A stretch of 43,354 bases of DNA from Firmicutes bacterium HGW-Firmicutes-3 (lineage in GTDB: Bacteria; Bacillota; Clostridia; Lachnospirales; Vallitaleaceae). The number at the start of each line of letters is the position of its first letter. Positions within the stretch are counted from its first letter, which is position 1. The stretch lies in assembly GCA_002841435.1 (NCBI GenBank), contig PGZS01000007.1, positions 1-43,354 on the forward strand. The letters are read 5' to 3'. This document shows, piece by piece, positions 1 to 8,834 of this stretch. The position numbers were made by a program, and so were the translations under genes. The notes beneath the pieces were generated by a model. That model did no database searches. It was not told the DNA's origin and was given only the letters and a program-made list of their open reading frames with translations.

Positions 1-21
1 GTTCTTTAATAACCCTTTGCC

Positions 22-27
22 TATAAT
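22..27 (+). promoter_or_regulatory. -10 box of the DUF1189 gene
   Basis: A TATAAT hexamer lies about 32 bases before the start codon of the first gene. Its -35 box would fall at or before the window edge, so only half of the promoter can be judged. Confidence 0.45.
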
Positions 28-58
28 AGTAATAACATCTGATTAGAAAGAGGTTTTT

Positions 59-877
59 ATGAAAAAGTACACTTGGATTGGTAAGGTTGGCAAAAGCCTA
101 GTCCCATCTGAATTCTATGTTCAAATATTACAGGAGCCTTTGAGAAAGGCTTTTGGCTATATCATTCTTTTTATTTTATTACTTTCTCTTATTGTCGGTG
201 GCTACAATAGCTACAACCTCAAAGAAAGCTTTGATAAAACCATAGCGGCTTATGACGCTGGGGTTATACCAACTTTTAGTCTTATTGAAGGCACACTGGA
301 AGTGGAAGGCACAGAGATCTATCGTATCTTCTATTTTGGTTTTCCCATCATAATAGATGGGCAAGGTGTTTTAAACATCAATGATATGCTGGCCTATAAA
401 AATGCACTTATTTTGGCACCTGACCGATTCATCATCATTCGAGACGGTATCCCACCTATGGTTAACGGTTATGATAATTTCTATAACCCTTACGGAACCG
501 ATACTTCTTCCACCATCATTAGAGAAGCCATGGTCATAAGCGCTCTATTAGCCATACCGGTTGGTATGATCTTTCAATTTTTTATGTCCTTGATGGATTT
601 CTTTTTTAACAGCTTATTCATCCTTATGATTGCCAACTTACTTAGAACGCTATTGGGTCTTGGTTTGAAGCTTAAACAGCTTTATCATATGACCATCTAT
701 GCTATGACTTTCTCTGTTTTTTGGTCCCATTTCAAAATTATGCTCCCGGCAACCATGCCCAGATTTCTAGATAATTTTGTCTACTATATCATACCATCCT
801 TAATATTGGTTAATGTTTTTATACATATAAGAAAAAGAGCTCTGGATGAGATTGATAAAAATAAGAAAGATGATTGA
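59..877 (+). CDS. DUF1189 family integral membrane protein
   Basis: This 272-residue membrane protein has one membrane segment near residues 31-50, a long extracytoplasmic stretch (about 50-175), and three or four hydrophobic segments from about 180 to 262. The order, and the extracellular part with its FSLIEGTLEVEG sequence, match the DUF1189 family of Firmicutes, whose molecular role is unknown. An AGAGG ribosome site sits 7 bases before the ATG. The gene converges on the DMT transporter with only 15 bases between stop codons and no clear terminator. The family assignment is from recognition of the sequence; no function can be given. Confidence 0.8.
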   Translation: MKKYTWIGKVGKSLVPSEFYVQILQEPLRKAFGYIILFILLLSLIVGGYNSYNLKESFDKTIAAYDAGVIPTFSLIEGTLEVEGTEIYRIFYFGFPIIIDGQGVLNINDMLAYKNALILAPDRFIIIRDGIPPMVNGYDNFYNPYGTDTSSTIIREAMVISALLAIPVGMIFQFFMSLMDFFFNSLFILMIANLLRTLLGLGLKLKQLYHMTIYAMTFSVFWSHFKIMLPATMPRFLDNFVYYIIPSLILVNVFIHIRKRALDEIDKNKKDD

Positions 878-892
878 TGTATTCTCATCATC

Positions 893-1777
893 CTATATAT
901 CTTCAATCATATACATTGAAACCAAAATCATAAGACTTCCCAAAATACCGGTGAACCTGAGCTGGTCATCATTCAAAAAAAGCTTATACAACAGGCTAAT
1001 AACCGGAATTAAGTTGATAAACAGTGCGGTCATAACAGCACCCACCTTTTTGAGCCCATCATTATAGAGATAATAGCTTGCACAGACTGCAAACAACGCT
1101 AAAAAAAGGATGCTGCCCACTATTTTTAAGTCTACTAAGGTCTGTGCTAATTCCTTAAGATTATATGTCAATGTTTCCATTTTGTAAATGAAGGACATCA
1201 CCAGAATAATTGTACCCGTTGTAACCTGAAGGGTTACGATTTCTCTTAAATCGTATTTTAAAGACATCTTTTCATTAAGCAAGGTGTAAAAAACCAAGCA
1301 TAAATTGGCAAGAAGCATCATCCCTACGGTTTTAGGCATAAAAGTCATAAGATGCATCATAGGAAAATTGATCAACAAAACACCAAAAAGGGAGAAGAAT
1401 ACCCAAAATATATTTCTAAATCTGGTTTTTTTCCCAATTAAAAGCGCACCTACCAGGGTCATAAGCGGTATCCCCCCTATAAAGAGCAGAGCAACATCTA
1501 AACTCATCTCCTCTAAAGCCATACTGATGTAAAAATGAAAACCCGCTATACCAAGTAAACCGCCGATGCTAAGCGTCAGTAGCTTTTTAAAATCCGATTG
1601 CATCTTTTTATGTAATAGAAAATGTAGAAACCAGAGAAAAAGCGTTGCCAAGATTAAGGTAATGGTGCTTATCACCATTGGTTCAAAAGCAAGCAAATTT
1701 TTTTGGATTATATTATACGTCGTTACACCAATTATTACCATGGTGCTTAAACCTAGATATGTCTTAGTATGCTTCAT
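893..1777 (-). CDS. DMT superfamily transporter (EamA/RhaT-like)
   Basis: The product is a roughly 294-residue polytopic membrane protein with about ten hydrophobic segments arranged as two similar halves, the usual layout of EamA-type drug/metabolite transporters. It probably exports a small metabolite; the substrate cannot be told. The ORF track starts at 1900, but an AGGAAG site 9 bases before the ATG at 1777 (MKHTKTYLG) makes that the likely start, and the extra 41 residues are basic and atypical. The corrected start leaves a 142-base divergent gap to the next plus-strand gene. A second, unrelated-looking EamA protein occurs at 34486-35355. Confidence 0.85.
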   Translation of the reverse strand: MKHTKTYLGLSTMVIIGVTTYNIIQKNLLAFEPMVISTITLILATLFLWFLHFLLHKKMQSDFKKLLTLSIGGLLGIAGFHFYISMALEEMSLDVALLFIGGIPLMTLVGALLIGKKTRFRNIFWVFFSLFGVLLINFPMMHLMTFMPKTVGMMLLANLCLVFYTLLNEKMSLKYDLREIVTLQVTTGTIILVMSFIYKMETLTYNLKELAQTLVDLKIVGSILFLALFAVCASYYLYNDGLKKVGAVMTALFINLIPVISLLYKLFLNDDQLRFTGILGSLMILVSMYMIEDI

Positions 1778-1919
1778 TAATGATATCTTCCTTAATTTGT
1801 GATATTTTCTAAATCCAATCCTTACAAATAAGGACAATAGACTATTTATTAGAACTCGAATTGTGACGATAACTATTTGTGACTTATTCGCTTTGGACAT
1901 AAAGACAAGGAGGTCTTAT

Positions 1920-2407
1920 ATGCAACCCGAACTCGTTCTTATCCTCACCATTTTTCTTTTATTTATAGGCATTAACTTGTCTGCTAATAACACTTTACAC
2001 AGCGCCATATTAAATGCCTTATTCTACAATGATACCCTCTCCCGTACCATGATTCGTATATTAGGCTTAGGATTTATAACCAGTGCACTTCTACTGTTAC
2101 TCGGTTTGTCCACGTATACATTTTTTACTGTCAGCTTCATTACCCTCGTTTTTATCTATCTTCTTATAAAAGGTAGATCCAAATCCGCGCTCTTCAAAGA
2201 ACAAAGAAGGGTGGAAGTAATGCGTGCCTACAATCAGGAAATCATGAATAAAAAAAGCAAATTGAAGACATGCGTCGCGCAAAAGAAAGAGCTATAGAAC
2301 TAGTCGAAAAGAAAAAGAAGCAGAAAAACGTCCAAGAACTCAAAGAAAAGCTTTGGGATGACGGTAGTATGACCAATAAAGAGTTAATAGATCGATTCCA
2401 AGAATAA
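1920..2407 (+). pseudogene. Small membrane/coiled-coil protein with a -1 frameshift at A7
   Basis: The start is an ATG at 1920 with an AGGAGG site, not the track's 1863. The first ~90 residues hold two or three membrane segments, followed by a charged helix. The annotated frame stops at 2297, but at the A7 run (2250-2256) the -1 frame continues into a charged amphipathic tail (QIEDMRRAKERAIELVEKKK, later KLWDDGSMTNKELIDRFQE) ending at 2407. That tail looks like the natural C-terminus, giving about 162 residues. Either one A is missing (mutation or sequencing error) or the gene uses slippage on the A-run. I do not recognise the family. The tail resembles the short C-terminal helices seen in SHOCT-type proteins, but that is inference. 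Confidence 0.65.
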
Positions 2408-2438
2408 ATGTCAAATACGACGTTATAATCTGATATCA

Positions 2439-2479
2439 ACACTACTAAAGGGACGTCTTAGACGTCCCTTTAGTAGTGT
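2439..2479. repeat. Perfect 20-bp hairpin between convergent genes
   Basis: Left arm ACACTACTAAAGGGACGTCT and its exact complement are separated by one base. It lies between the broken plus-strand gene and the 3' end of the minus-strand glucokinase gene, so a termination role is likely. Neither side is followed by a T-run, so it is not a textbook intrinsic terminator. Confidence 0.8.
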
Positions 2480-2523
2480 CCTTGCAGAGATCATCTTTAA
2501 TAATAAGGCCTCTTTACTTAATC

Positions 2524-3483
2524 TTATACCTCATTTATCTTATAGAGCATAGCTGCTCCAATAATGCCTGCATCATTGCCTAGTTGTGCAATCTCAATTT
2601 TGGTTTTAAATGCTGCTTCGCCACCGTAAATCTCATCTACTATTTTTCTCTTAAGAGGTACAATAAGGTTTTCTTTTTGAGCAGAAACGCCGCCACCTAA
2701 AACGATGATTTCAGGTTGGAATATATTGATAACATTCACGAGACCCACCGCTAAGTGGCCAATATAACTATCAACGACATCTTGGGCAACCTTGTCTCCT
2801 TTTTGTGCTGCATCAAAAGGTATTTTAGCATTCATTTTTTCAAGATTACCTTCTAATAAGGTATTCATTAATGATTCCGAGTTTTCTTTTGCAGCTTTTT
2901 TAGCATCTCTAATGAGTCCTGTTGCTGAAGAATAGGCTTCCCAACAACCTTTACGCCCGCAAGTACATGGTTCGCCACCATATTGAATAACCATATGCCC
3001 CACTTCAGCACCACCATACCAGCTTCCACTAATGATTTTTCTATCAATAATGATACCTGAACCTACGCCTGTCCCTAATGTAATGGCAACAAAATCCTTA
3101 TATAGTTTTCCTGCACCGGACTCATATTCACCTAGAGCCGCAACATTTGCATCATTTTCTAAATATACCGGTACATTTAAATATCTTTGAAATTCTTGAC
3201 GTATGGGTGCGTTATTAAAATGTAGGTTATTGGCATAGACGATTACACCATTAACAGGATCCGGTGTTCCCGGACTACCAATACCTACTGAATGAATATC
3301 CTCCGCTTCAAGACCTTCTTCTATCATTAACTTCATGCAAAGCTCTGCCATATCCTTAACAATAGCATCATATTTTCTATCGTTTAAAGTTGGTGTAGAA
3401 TCTTTTCTTACAATCTCACCCGTCTCGGTTACAATGGCTACGGCTATGTTTGTTCCACCCAAATCTATTCCTATATTATACAT
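2524..3483 (-). CDS. glcK: ROK-family glucokinase
   Basis: A cytoplasmic sugar kinase that phosphorylates glucose (or a related hexose) with ATP at the entry to glycolysis. The 319 residues fit the family. The phosphate loop GIDLGGTN is at residues 5-12, the catalytic Asp is in LENDAN (about 111), and the ROK zinc site is the CTCGRKGCWE motif (173-182) with the His of VGHMV. It is the last gene of the uvrC-hprK-glcK unit; an AGGAGGC-type site precedes the ATG. Being next to hprK suggests a link to carbon catabolite control. Sugar specificity within ROK kinases cannot be fixed from sequence alone. Confidence 0.92.
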   Translation of the reverse strand: MYNIGIDLGGTNIAVAIVTETGEIVRKDSTPTLNDRKYDAIVKDMAELCMKLMIEEGLEAEDIHSVGIGSPGTPDPVNGVIVYANNLHFNNAPIRQEFQRYLNVPVYLENDANVAALGEYESGAGKLYKDFVAITLGTGVGSGIIIDRKIISGSWYGGAEVGHMVIQYGGEPCTCGRKGCWEAYSSATGLIRDAKKAAKENSESLMNTLLEGNLEKMNAKIPFDAAQKGDKVAQDVVDSYIGHLAVGLVNVINIFQPEIIVLGGGVSAQKENLIVPLKRKIVDEIYGGEAAFKTKIEIAQLGNDAGIIGAAMLYKINEV

Positions 3484-3522
3484 GTTGCCTCCTTATATGC
3501 GCTTTATGGTTATATTAACATT

Positions 3523-4479
3523 TTAGATTTTTTCGTTTTCTTCATCCCGTTCCTGTGAACGACGCAATAAATTACCGGTCACACGGTTGTTTAGTTCAAC
3601 CGCTGCATTATAACCCATTTTCTTCTGTCTATGATTAATTGCTGCACTTTCAACAATAATTGCTAAATTCCGTCCGGGTCGAATAGGAATAGTATGACTT
3701 ACAACTTTGTTACCCAGTATTTCATCATATTCCTCTTCCAATCCAAGGCGATCATACTCCTTTTGTCGATCCCATTCTGTCAAATTAATAATCAAATCAA
3801 TATTTTGACTTTCTTTAACCGATTCAACACCAAACAATGTTTTGCAATCCACAATACCTATGCCTCGAACTTCAATAAAATGTCTTATAATATCCGGCGA
3901 GGTTCCAAGAAGGGTGTCATCTGATACTTTTTTTATCTCAACCACATCGTCAGCTACTAGCCGATGACCTCTCTTGATAAGTTCAAGGGCCGCTTCACTT
4001 TTTCCGATACCACTTTCACCTTTAATCAAAATACCTTCTCCGTAAACGTCCACCAATACACCATGAATCGATATGCTAGGAGCAAGTTCAACTTTCAGGT
4101 ATCTGGTTAGTTCTGACAAGAAATAAGATGTAGATAGTTTTGTCTGTAGAAGGGGCACACCATGGCGCTTTGCAATCTCAATCATATCTTCATCCGGTTC
4201 AAGTGACCTTGCTAATATAAGACAGGGTATCTTAGAACCGAAAAGTCTTTCAAATGTTTCTAATTTTAAACTTGGTGCCATGTTTTCAATATAAGTATAC
4301 TCCACTTTTCCGATAATCTGTGCTCGATCCGCATCAAAATAGTCGTAAAAACCGGCCAGTTGCAGCGCAGGTCTGTTAACATCCGATTGGGATATTTCAT
4401 GACAGGATATATCAACTTCCGGTGTTAAATTGGTTAGTTTCATTTTAATGATAATATCAGATAGCTTTACAGAATACAT
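3523..4479 (-). CDS. hprK: HPr kinase/phosphorylase
   Basis: A bifunctional enzyme that phosphorylates and dephosphorylates HPr on its regulatory serine, controlling CcpA-dependent catabolite repression in Firmicutes. The ATG at 4479 has a GGAGG site 6 bases upstream; the track's extra 14 residues are spurious, leaving 318 residues, close to the usual ~310. Visible are the His of SIHG (139), the Walker A motif GESGIGKS (154-161) and the family signature EVRGIGIVD. The N-terminal domain (1-130) is also typical. The gene lies between uvrC and the glucokinase on the same strand. Confidence 0.95.
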   Translation of the reverse strand: MYSVKLSDIIIKMKLTNLTPEVDISCHEISQSDVNRPALQLAGFYDYFDADRAQIIGKVEYTYIENMAPSLKLETFERLFGSKIPCLILARSLEPDEDMIEIAKRHGVPLLQTKLSTSYFLSELTRYLKVELAPSISIHGVLVDVYGEGILIKGESGIGKSEAALELIKRGHRLVADDVVEIKKVSDDTLLGTSPDIIRHFIEVRGIGIVDCKTLFGVESVKESQNIDLIINLTEWDRQKEYDRLGLEEEYDEILGNKVVSHTIPIRPGRNLAIIVESAAINHRQKKMGYNAAVELNNRVTGNLLRRSQERDEENEKI

Positions 4480-4620
4480 GTTTTTCCTCCATGTTATGGT
4501 TATGTTTGACCCTCTAACCATCTTATTATTCCATGCTTTGGCTTTTTGCCGAAGTTTTCACTTCTATAGAGTATCATAAATAATCCGTTAATGCACTAGA
4601 CATTTTTAATGCTTCTCATC

Positions 4621-6507
4621 TTAATTATTTTCTATATCTTCATCTTGCCCGTGAAAAAAATCATAAACCTTAAGTGCCACCATTTTGTTCATCGATGGCG
4701 CTTGACTCAACTCCTCAACACTTGCTTCTTGAATATGAGCAACTGATTTGAAGTGAAGGATGAGTGCTTTTCTTCTTGAAGGCCCTATACCTTTTATGTC
4801 ATCTAATATGGATGCTACCTGAGCTTTGCTTCTTAATTTTTTGTGATAGTCTATAGCAAACCTATGGGCCTCATCTTGTATTCTAGTGATGAGTCTAAAG
4901 GCCTCCGAGTTCTTCCTCATAATGATTTCACGGTTCTGATACAACAAAGCTCGTGTTCGATGTTGGTCATCTTTAATCATACCGCATACAACAATATCCA
5001 GACCTAGACTCTCAAGAACACCTAGGGCAATATTCACCTGACCTTTACCACCATCCATTAAGATGAGGTTCGGTAATCTTGCGAACTTACCGACATCCGG
5101 ATTCAGCTTTTTAACCAAGATCTCTTTCTGTTCTTCTAAAGCATGGGTGAATCTTCTTCTTAGAACTTCTTCCATGCTGGCATAATCATTGGGTCCTGTC
5201 ACATGTTTAATCTTGAATTTACGATAGTCTGTTTTTTTGGGTTTACCCCCCTCAAAAACAACCATCGATCCGACAGATTCAAATCCTTGGGTATTGGATA
5301 TGTCAAAAGCTTCAATTCTATCAATAGAAGTTTCCATACTCAGCAGAGACATGATTTCATCAACAGCACCTTTGGTTCTGGCTGCCTCTTTCTTCATCTG
5401 ATCCCCAAACTGATTCAGAGTTATGGCTGCGTTCTCAGCCGCTAGTTCTACCAATTTAGATTTTTCGCCTTTTCTAGGTACTTTGATATACACTTTTTGA
5501 CCACGCTTACTGGATAGCCAGGACTGAATGATATTGGCCTCATCCAACGCTTCTTGAAGCATCAATTCTTTTGGAATGTAGGGTGTTCCTGAATAAAATT
5601 GTTTTACAAAAGTGCCCATAATATCACTGTTGCTTAATTCTTCTATACCTTCTAATCTAAAATGTTCTCTTCCGATCATTTTTCCATTTCGTATGAAAAA
5701 AACCTGAACAATAGCTTCGGTTTCTGATTTTGCAAAAGCAATGACATCTTTGTCTTCCATGGCACCGTCAATTATTTTTTGTTTTTGAGCAATTGTCTGA
5801 ACACTTTGAAGTTGATCCCGGTAATCTGCTGCCCTCTCAAAATCCATCTCCTCTGAGGCATCATACATGGCCTTCTCTAACATATCAATGACTTTTTTAT
5901 AGTGACCGTTTAGAAAATCTATGGCTTGATGCACCTGCTCTCTATAAGCCTCTTTTGAGATATAGTCCTGACAAGGGGCATCACATTGATGTATATGATA
6001 GTAGAGACATGCCCGTTCTTTACCAATGTCTCTTGGTAAGATTCTATTACAATTTCTGATTTTATAGATTTTCCTAAGTAATTCAATGATTTCATTGGCT
6101 GCTAAGCTGTTTGTATAGGGACCATAGTATTTAGATTTATCTTTTTGCATCTCTCTAGCTATCATAATCCTCGGGTAAGGCTCACCCATGGTAATCCTAA
6201 TATAAGGGTAATGCTTATCGTCTTTTAGCATTGTATTGTATTTTGGACGATGTTTCTTAATAAGATTACATTCTAGGATCAATGCCTCAAGTTCAGAATC
6301 CGTTACAATGTATTCAAAAGAAGTCACACTTGCCACCATACGTTTGATTTTGTTGGTATGGTTCGTCGACTTTCTAAAATATTGTCTGACTCTATGACGT
6401 AGTTTAATAGCCTTACCTATATATAAGATTTCATCCTGACTGTCTTTCATAATATAAACGCCAGGCTTTAAGGGCAGTTTGTTTAATTCTGCTTGTATGT
6501 CAAACAT
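4621..6507 (-). CDS. uvrC: UvrABC excinuclease subunit C
   Basis: This subunit makes the 3' and 5' incisions in nucleotide excision repair once UvrAB has located a lesion. Its 628 residues match the family. The GIY-YIG nuclease domain is at the N-terminus (GVYIMKD near residue 17, ILYIGKA near 28), a UVR motif follows at about 200-238, then the RNase H-like C-terminal endonuclease domain ([20 protein letters not shown]) and helix-hairpin-helix repeats at the end ([15 protein letters not shown]). It is first in the unit with hprK and glcK, a gene order I associate with other Clostridia. A sigma-A-type promoter precedes it. No convincing LexA box is visible. Confidence 0.97.
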   Translation of the reverse strand: MFDIQAELNKLPLKPGVYIMKDSQDEILYIGKAIKLRHRVRQYFRKSTNHTNKIKRMVASVTSFEYIVTDSELEALILECNLIKKHRPKYNTMLKDDKHYPYIRITMGEPYPRIMIAREMQKDKSKYYGPYTNSLAANEIIELLRKIYKIRNCNRILPRDIGKERACLYYHIHQCDAPCQDYISKEAYREQVHQAIDFLNGHYKKVIDMLEKAMYDASEEMDFERAADYRDQLQSVQTIAQKQKIIDGAMEDKDVIAFAKSETEAIVQVFFIRNGKMIGREHFRLEGIEELSNSDIMGTFVKQFYSGTPYIPKELMLQEALDEANIIQSWLSSKRGQKVYIKVPRKGEKSKLVELAAENAAITLNQFGDQMKKEAARTKGAVDEIMSLLSMETSIDRIEAFDISNTQGFESVGSMVVFEGGKPKKTDYRKFKIKHVTGPNDYASMEEVLRRRFTHALEEQKEILVKKLNPDVGKFARLPNLILMDGGKGQVNIALGVLESLGLDIVVCGMIKDDQHRTRALLYQNREIIMRKNSEAFRLITRIQDEAHRFAIDYHKKLRSKAQVASILDDIKGIGPSRRKALILHFKSVAHIQEASVEELSQAPSMNKMVALKVYDFFHGQDEDIENN

Positions 6508-6566
6508 AAGCTCACCTTCTTTAATTTACATTTTTGTCTCAGTATTTTAGGTGGGGAACCAACTTC

Positions 6567-6595
6567 ATTATAGCAAATTGGTTGTTATGGAACAA
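6567..6595 (-). promoter_or_regulatory. Promoter of uvrC-hprK-glcK
   Basis: On the minus strand, TTGTTC (6595-6590) and TATAAT (6572-6567) are separated by exactly 17 bases, about 60 bases before the uvrC start. Confidence 0.6.
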
Positions 6596-6614
6596 GCTTC
6601 TTAAAATCATATAC

Positions 6615-6644
6615 TAGACACACTTCTTTTTTTTACCCTATAGT
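6615..6644 (+). promoter_or_regulatory. Possible promoter of the AIM24-family gene
   Basis: TAGACA and TATAGT are separated by 18 bases, the spacer being mostly T. It lies about 67 bases before the start codon. Both boxes are imperfect, so this is a candidate only. Confidence 0.35.
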
Positions 6645-6710
6645 GATAAAATAGGATTAAGCGGTATGCTTTTTTATAAAAAATATATTGACACTAGGAG
6701 GTAACTAATT

Positions 6711-7394
6711 ATGAAGTATGAAATCAAAGGTCAAACACTGCCTGTTGTAGTTTGTACATTAAACGCTAATGAAACCTTAGTTTCTGAGGCGGGTGCTATG
6801 GGTTGGATGAGTGACTACATCACCATGGATACCAACATGAAGGGGGGTATAATGGGCGGACTTGGAAGAGCTTTTTCCGGTGAATCTGTTTTCCTAAATA
6901 CCTTTACTTCAACAGCAGACAACACCATCATTGCATTCCCATCTTCTTTTCCCGGAAAAATAGTAGCAAAAGAGCTTAAAGAGGGTGAAACCATCATCTG
7001 CCAAAAAGGTGCTTTTTTAGCAGGCACTTCTAATGTCAAACTTGAAGTCGCTTTTAGGAAAAAGCTGGGTGCAGGATTTTTTGGTGGTGAAGGTTTTATT
7101 TTACAAAAAATCACCGGGCCCGGATATGTTTTCTTGGAATTCGACGGTCATATTGAAGAGTATATTCTACAACCAGGGCAAAAATTCAAAGTAGATACCG
7201 GTAATGTGGCTATGTTTGACGCGTCTGTAGAGTATAATGTAGAAATGGTTAAAGGTCTTAAGAACATCTTCTTAGGCGGCGAAGGCTTATTCTTAACCAC
7301 CCTTACCGGTCCCGGCCACATCTCTCTACAAAGCATGCCGATTCAGAATCTGGCGGCACAAATGACCCGATACTTTAATACAAGTTCTAAATAG
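6711..7394 (+). CDS. AIM24 / TIGR00266 family protein
   Basis: A 227-residue soluble protein of the AIM24 family, named after a yeast mitochondrial protein; bacterial members have no settled function. It shows the glycine-rich beta repeats typical of the family: KGGIMGGLGRAFSGES (about 44-59), FFGGEGFILQKITGPGYVFLE (120s-140s) and the related FLGGEGLFLTTLTGPGHISL near the C-terminus, an internal duplication. An AGGAGG site precedes the ATG. The gene stands alone, with its own promoter candidate and a strong terminator. Confidence 0.88.
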   Translation: MKYEIKGQTLPVVVCTLNANETLVSEAGAMGWMSDYITMDTNMKGGIMGGLGRAFSGESVFLNTFTSTADNTIIAFPSSFPGKIVAKELKEGETIICQKGAFLAGTSNVKLEVAFRKKLGAGFFGGEGFILQKITGPGYVFLEFDGHIEEYILQPGQKFKVDTGNVAMFDASVEYNVEMVKGLKNIFLGGEGLFLTTLTGPGHISLQSMPIQNLAAQMTRYFNTSSK

Positions 7395-7408
7395 ATTCAA
7401 TTAACAAT

Positions 7409-7452
7409 AAAAAACTTGGAAAACCTATTGAATAAGGTTTCCAAGTTTTTTG
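7409..7452 (+). terminator. Intrinsic terminator after the AIM24-family gene
   Basis: ACTTGGAAAACC pairs with GGTTTCCAAGT across a short A/T loop with one bulged A, followed by TTTTTT. It begins 15 bases after the stop codon. Confidence 0.85.
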
Positions 7453-7498
7453 TTTACCAGATACTAATTAAATGTACTAAGGGCTATTTAATCAGGAT

Positions 7499-7738
7499 CT
7501 ATATTCTATAGGGGAAGCAATCATCAAATCCAGATACATCGTATTCTGAAAAGTCGGAACCCACTTGATCAACTAAATATTTATCGTTTGGATTCTGAAA
7601 TAGTAACTCAAAATCTTTTTCTTTGTATTTAAATGAAGCGATTTTACCACCTAATTCCGGCAAGACAACGACAGAGATATTACTATTTTCTAGTAAAAAC
7701 CCTTTAATATTTTTATAATCACATGCTTGAATTTGCAT
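7499..7738 (-). pseudogene. N-terminal remnant of an aldose 1-epimerase-like gene
   Basis: The 79-residue reading frame looks like the first quarter of galactose mutarotase-like or DUF4432-type sugar epimerases: VVVLPELGGKIASFKYKEKD, then SGFDDCFP, where intact relatives continue for another 200 or more residues. Here the frame ends at once with YRI and a stop, and the next sequence is the AIM24 terminator. No continuation is visible in the other frames. An AGAGG site and ATG remain, so the stub may still be expressed. The family is judged from these short motifs and should be treated as probable, not certain. Confidence 0.55.
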
Positions 7739-7800
7739 TTTTGTAACCTCTTCATGATTAGCATAAGCTTATTCGCTTGGCTCGACTGGCTTTTTCTTTT

Positions 7801-8052
7801 TTATTTTTTCTTATCCGTTTTATAGGCAATTCTCAATGCAATTTTAACGCCTAATACAGTAGCTACAAGGGCACCAATTATTGCTCCAACATAAGTTGCT
7901 AACTCATAGCCTTCAATACCAGTATGTTTATAGATTTCGAGTCCACCTAAAAAAGTCCCACCCACAACTAAGCCGAAATAACCGCCAACAAAAATACCAA
8001 CTAAGAAACCAATAAATCCACCCATGATACCCGGTAACAGTTTTGTTTTCAT
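7801..8052 (-). CDS. Small glycine-rich membrane protein
   Basis: An 83-residue protein starting at the ATG at 8052, which has a GGAG site 9 bases upstream (the track start at 8091 does not). It holds two hydrophobic segments rich in glycine (GIMGGFIGFLVGIFVGGYFG and a later AIIGALVATVLGV) and ends in a lysine-rich tail. Such GG-patterned small proteins resemble glycine-zipper membrane proteins; no function can be given. A TATAAT box lies about 30 bases upstream of the start. Downstream is the epimerase stub on the same strand. Confidence 0.65.
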   Translation of the reverse strand: MKTKLLPGIMGGFIGFLVGIFVGGYFGLVVGGTFLGGLEIYKHTGIEGYELATYVGAIIGALVATVLGVKIALRIAYKTDKKK

Positions 8053-8114
8053 TGTTAACCATCTCCTTTGTATACAATTATATTTTACCATACTTAACCA
8101 TTTATCAAAAGAAT

Positions 8115-8155
8115 AAAAAAAAAGACATAACCGCTATTAACGACTATGCCCTTTT
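8115..8155 (-). terminator. Intrinsic terminator of the hsp20 gene
   Basis: On the minus strand GGCATAGTCG pairs imperfectly with CGGTTATGTC and is followed by nine T, about 55 bases after the hsp20 stop codon. Confidence 0.65.
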
Positions 8156-8207
8156 TAAGAATTACGAATATTTATTTAAGTGTTTTTTATTGACTATCTT
8201 TTCAGTC

Positions 8208-8654
8208 CTACTCGACTTCAATTCGAATGGTATTATCCACTTCTTCTTTCTTAGGTGCCACAATGGTCAATACACCATTTTCTAACTTCGCGCTAATTTT
8301 GTCGCCTTGAATGTCTCTTAGTCCAAACATCCTCTGCATGGAGCAAAGTCTTCTTTCTCTATGAATGTAATTGGATCTTTCTTCATCAACTTCATCCTTA
8401 CATTCCACTTGAATTAATAATTGGTCATCCTTGTAATCAATGGTTAAGTCCTCTTTTTTCACACCCGGAAGATCCGCTTCAAGAATGTATGCTTGGTCGT
8501 TGTCTTTGATATCAATCTTAAATGAGCCATTATTTAGTGCTCTAGATTGAAACAAAGAATCATTGAATACATCATCAAACATATTGAAAATGTCTGAGAA
8601 ATCGTTGCTCCTTCTTGATACTTGTCCACGTGCATAAGGTGTTAATCTAAACAT
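8208..8654 (-). CDS. Hsp20 / alpha-crystallin small heat shock protein
   Basis: An ATP-independent holdase chaperone that binds unfolding proteins. The start is the ATG at 8654 with a GGAGGC site 7 bases upstream, giving 148 residues, typical of bacterial Hsp20. The variable N-terminal arm has FSDIFNMFDDVF, the alpha-crystallin domain runs from about 45 to the end, with EADLPGVKKEDL and the conserved NGVLTIVAPKK near the C-terminus. A sigma-A promoter and a CIRCE operator lie directly upstream, so HrcA repression and heat induction are expected. hrcA itself is not in the window. Confidence 0.95.
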   Translation of the reverse strand: MFRLTPYARGQVSRRSNDFSDIFNMFDDVFNDSLFQSRALNNGSFKIDIKDNDQAYILEADLPGVKKEDLTIDYKDDQLLIQVECKDEVDEERSNYIHRERRLCSMQRMFGLRDIQGDKISAKLENGVLTIVAPKKEEVDNTIRIEVE

Positions 8655-8679
8655 ATAAATGCCTCCTTTTAATTTATTG

Positions 8680-8706
8680 TTAGCACTCCTCTGTAATGAG
8701 TGCTGA
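8680..8706 (-). promoter_or_regulatory. CIRCE operator (HrcA binding site)
   Basis: TTAGCACTC, a 9-base spacer, then GAGTGCTGA. This matches the consensus TTAGCACTC-N9-GAGTGCTAA except for one base in the right arm. It overlaps the expected transcription start of hsp20 and sits between the promoter and the ribosome site, the usual position for HrcA repression. Confidence 0.92.
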
Positions 8707-8716
8707 TTATGTTTAT

Positions 8717-8745
8717 AATATACACCCAACTTCGTCTTATGTCAA
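8717..8745 (-). promoter_or_regulatory. Promoter of the hsp20 gene
   Basis: On the minus strand TTGACA (8745-8740) and TATATT (8722-8717) are 17 bases apart, directly upstream of the CIRCE operator. Confidence 0.85.
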
Positions 8746-8789
8746 CCCCTTTTAAATAGTTTTTTTGTTTTTTTCTTCTTAAAATAAGG

Positions 8790-8795
8790 TATAAT
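8790..8795 (+). promoter_or_regulatory. -10 box of the serine dehydratase operon
   Basis: A perfect TATAAT lies 39 bases before the sdaAB start. The region upstream is a T-rich stretch with no clear -35 box at 17 bases (TTGTTT is present at 19). Confidence 0.55.
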
Positions 8796-8834
8796 AGAAT
8801 CAGTATTCCACTTTATATACACGAGGTGAAGGTT

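Noticed and set aside
5203-5445. Plus-strand ORF opposite uvrC
   Set aside because: A shadow of the uvrC coding frame; no ribosome site and no recognisable protein.
6584-6600. LexA-box-like GAAC-N4-TTCT beside the uvrC promoter
   Set aside because: One half-site does not match GAAC-N4-GTTC, so I cannot call an SOS operator.
7741-7810. A second possible -1 shift, at the lysine-rich end of the 83-residue membrane protein, giving a tail KKPVEPSE
   Set aside because: The annotated stop gives a natural lysine-rich end and the alternative tail is very short, so chance is as likely as a real extension.
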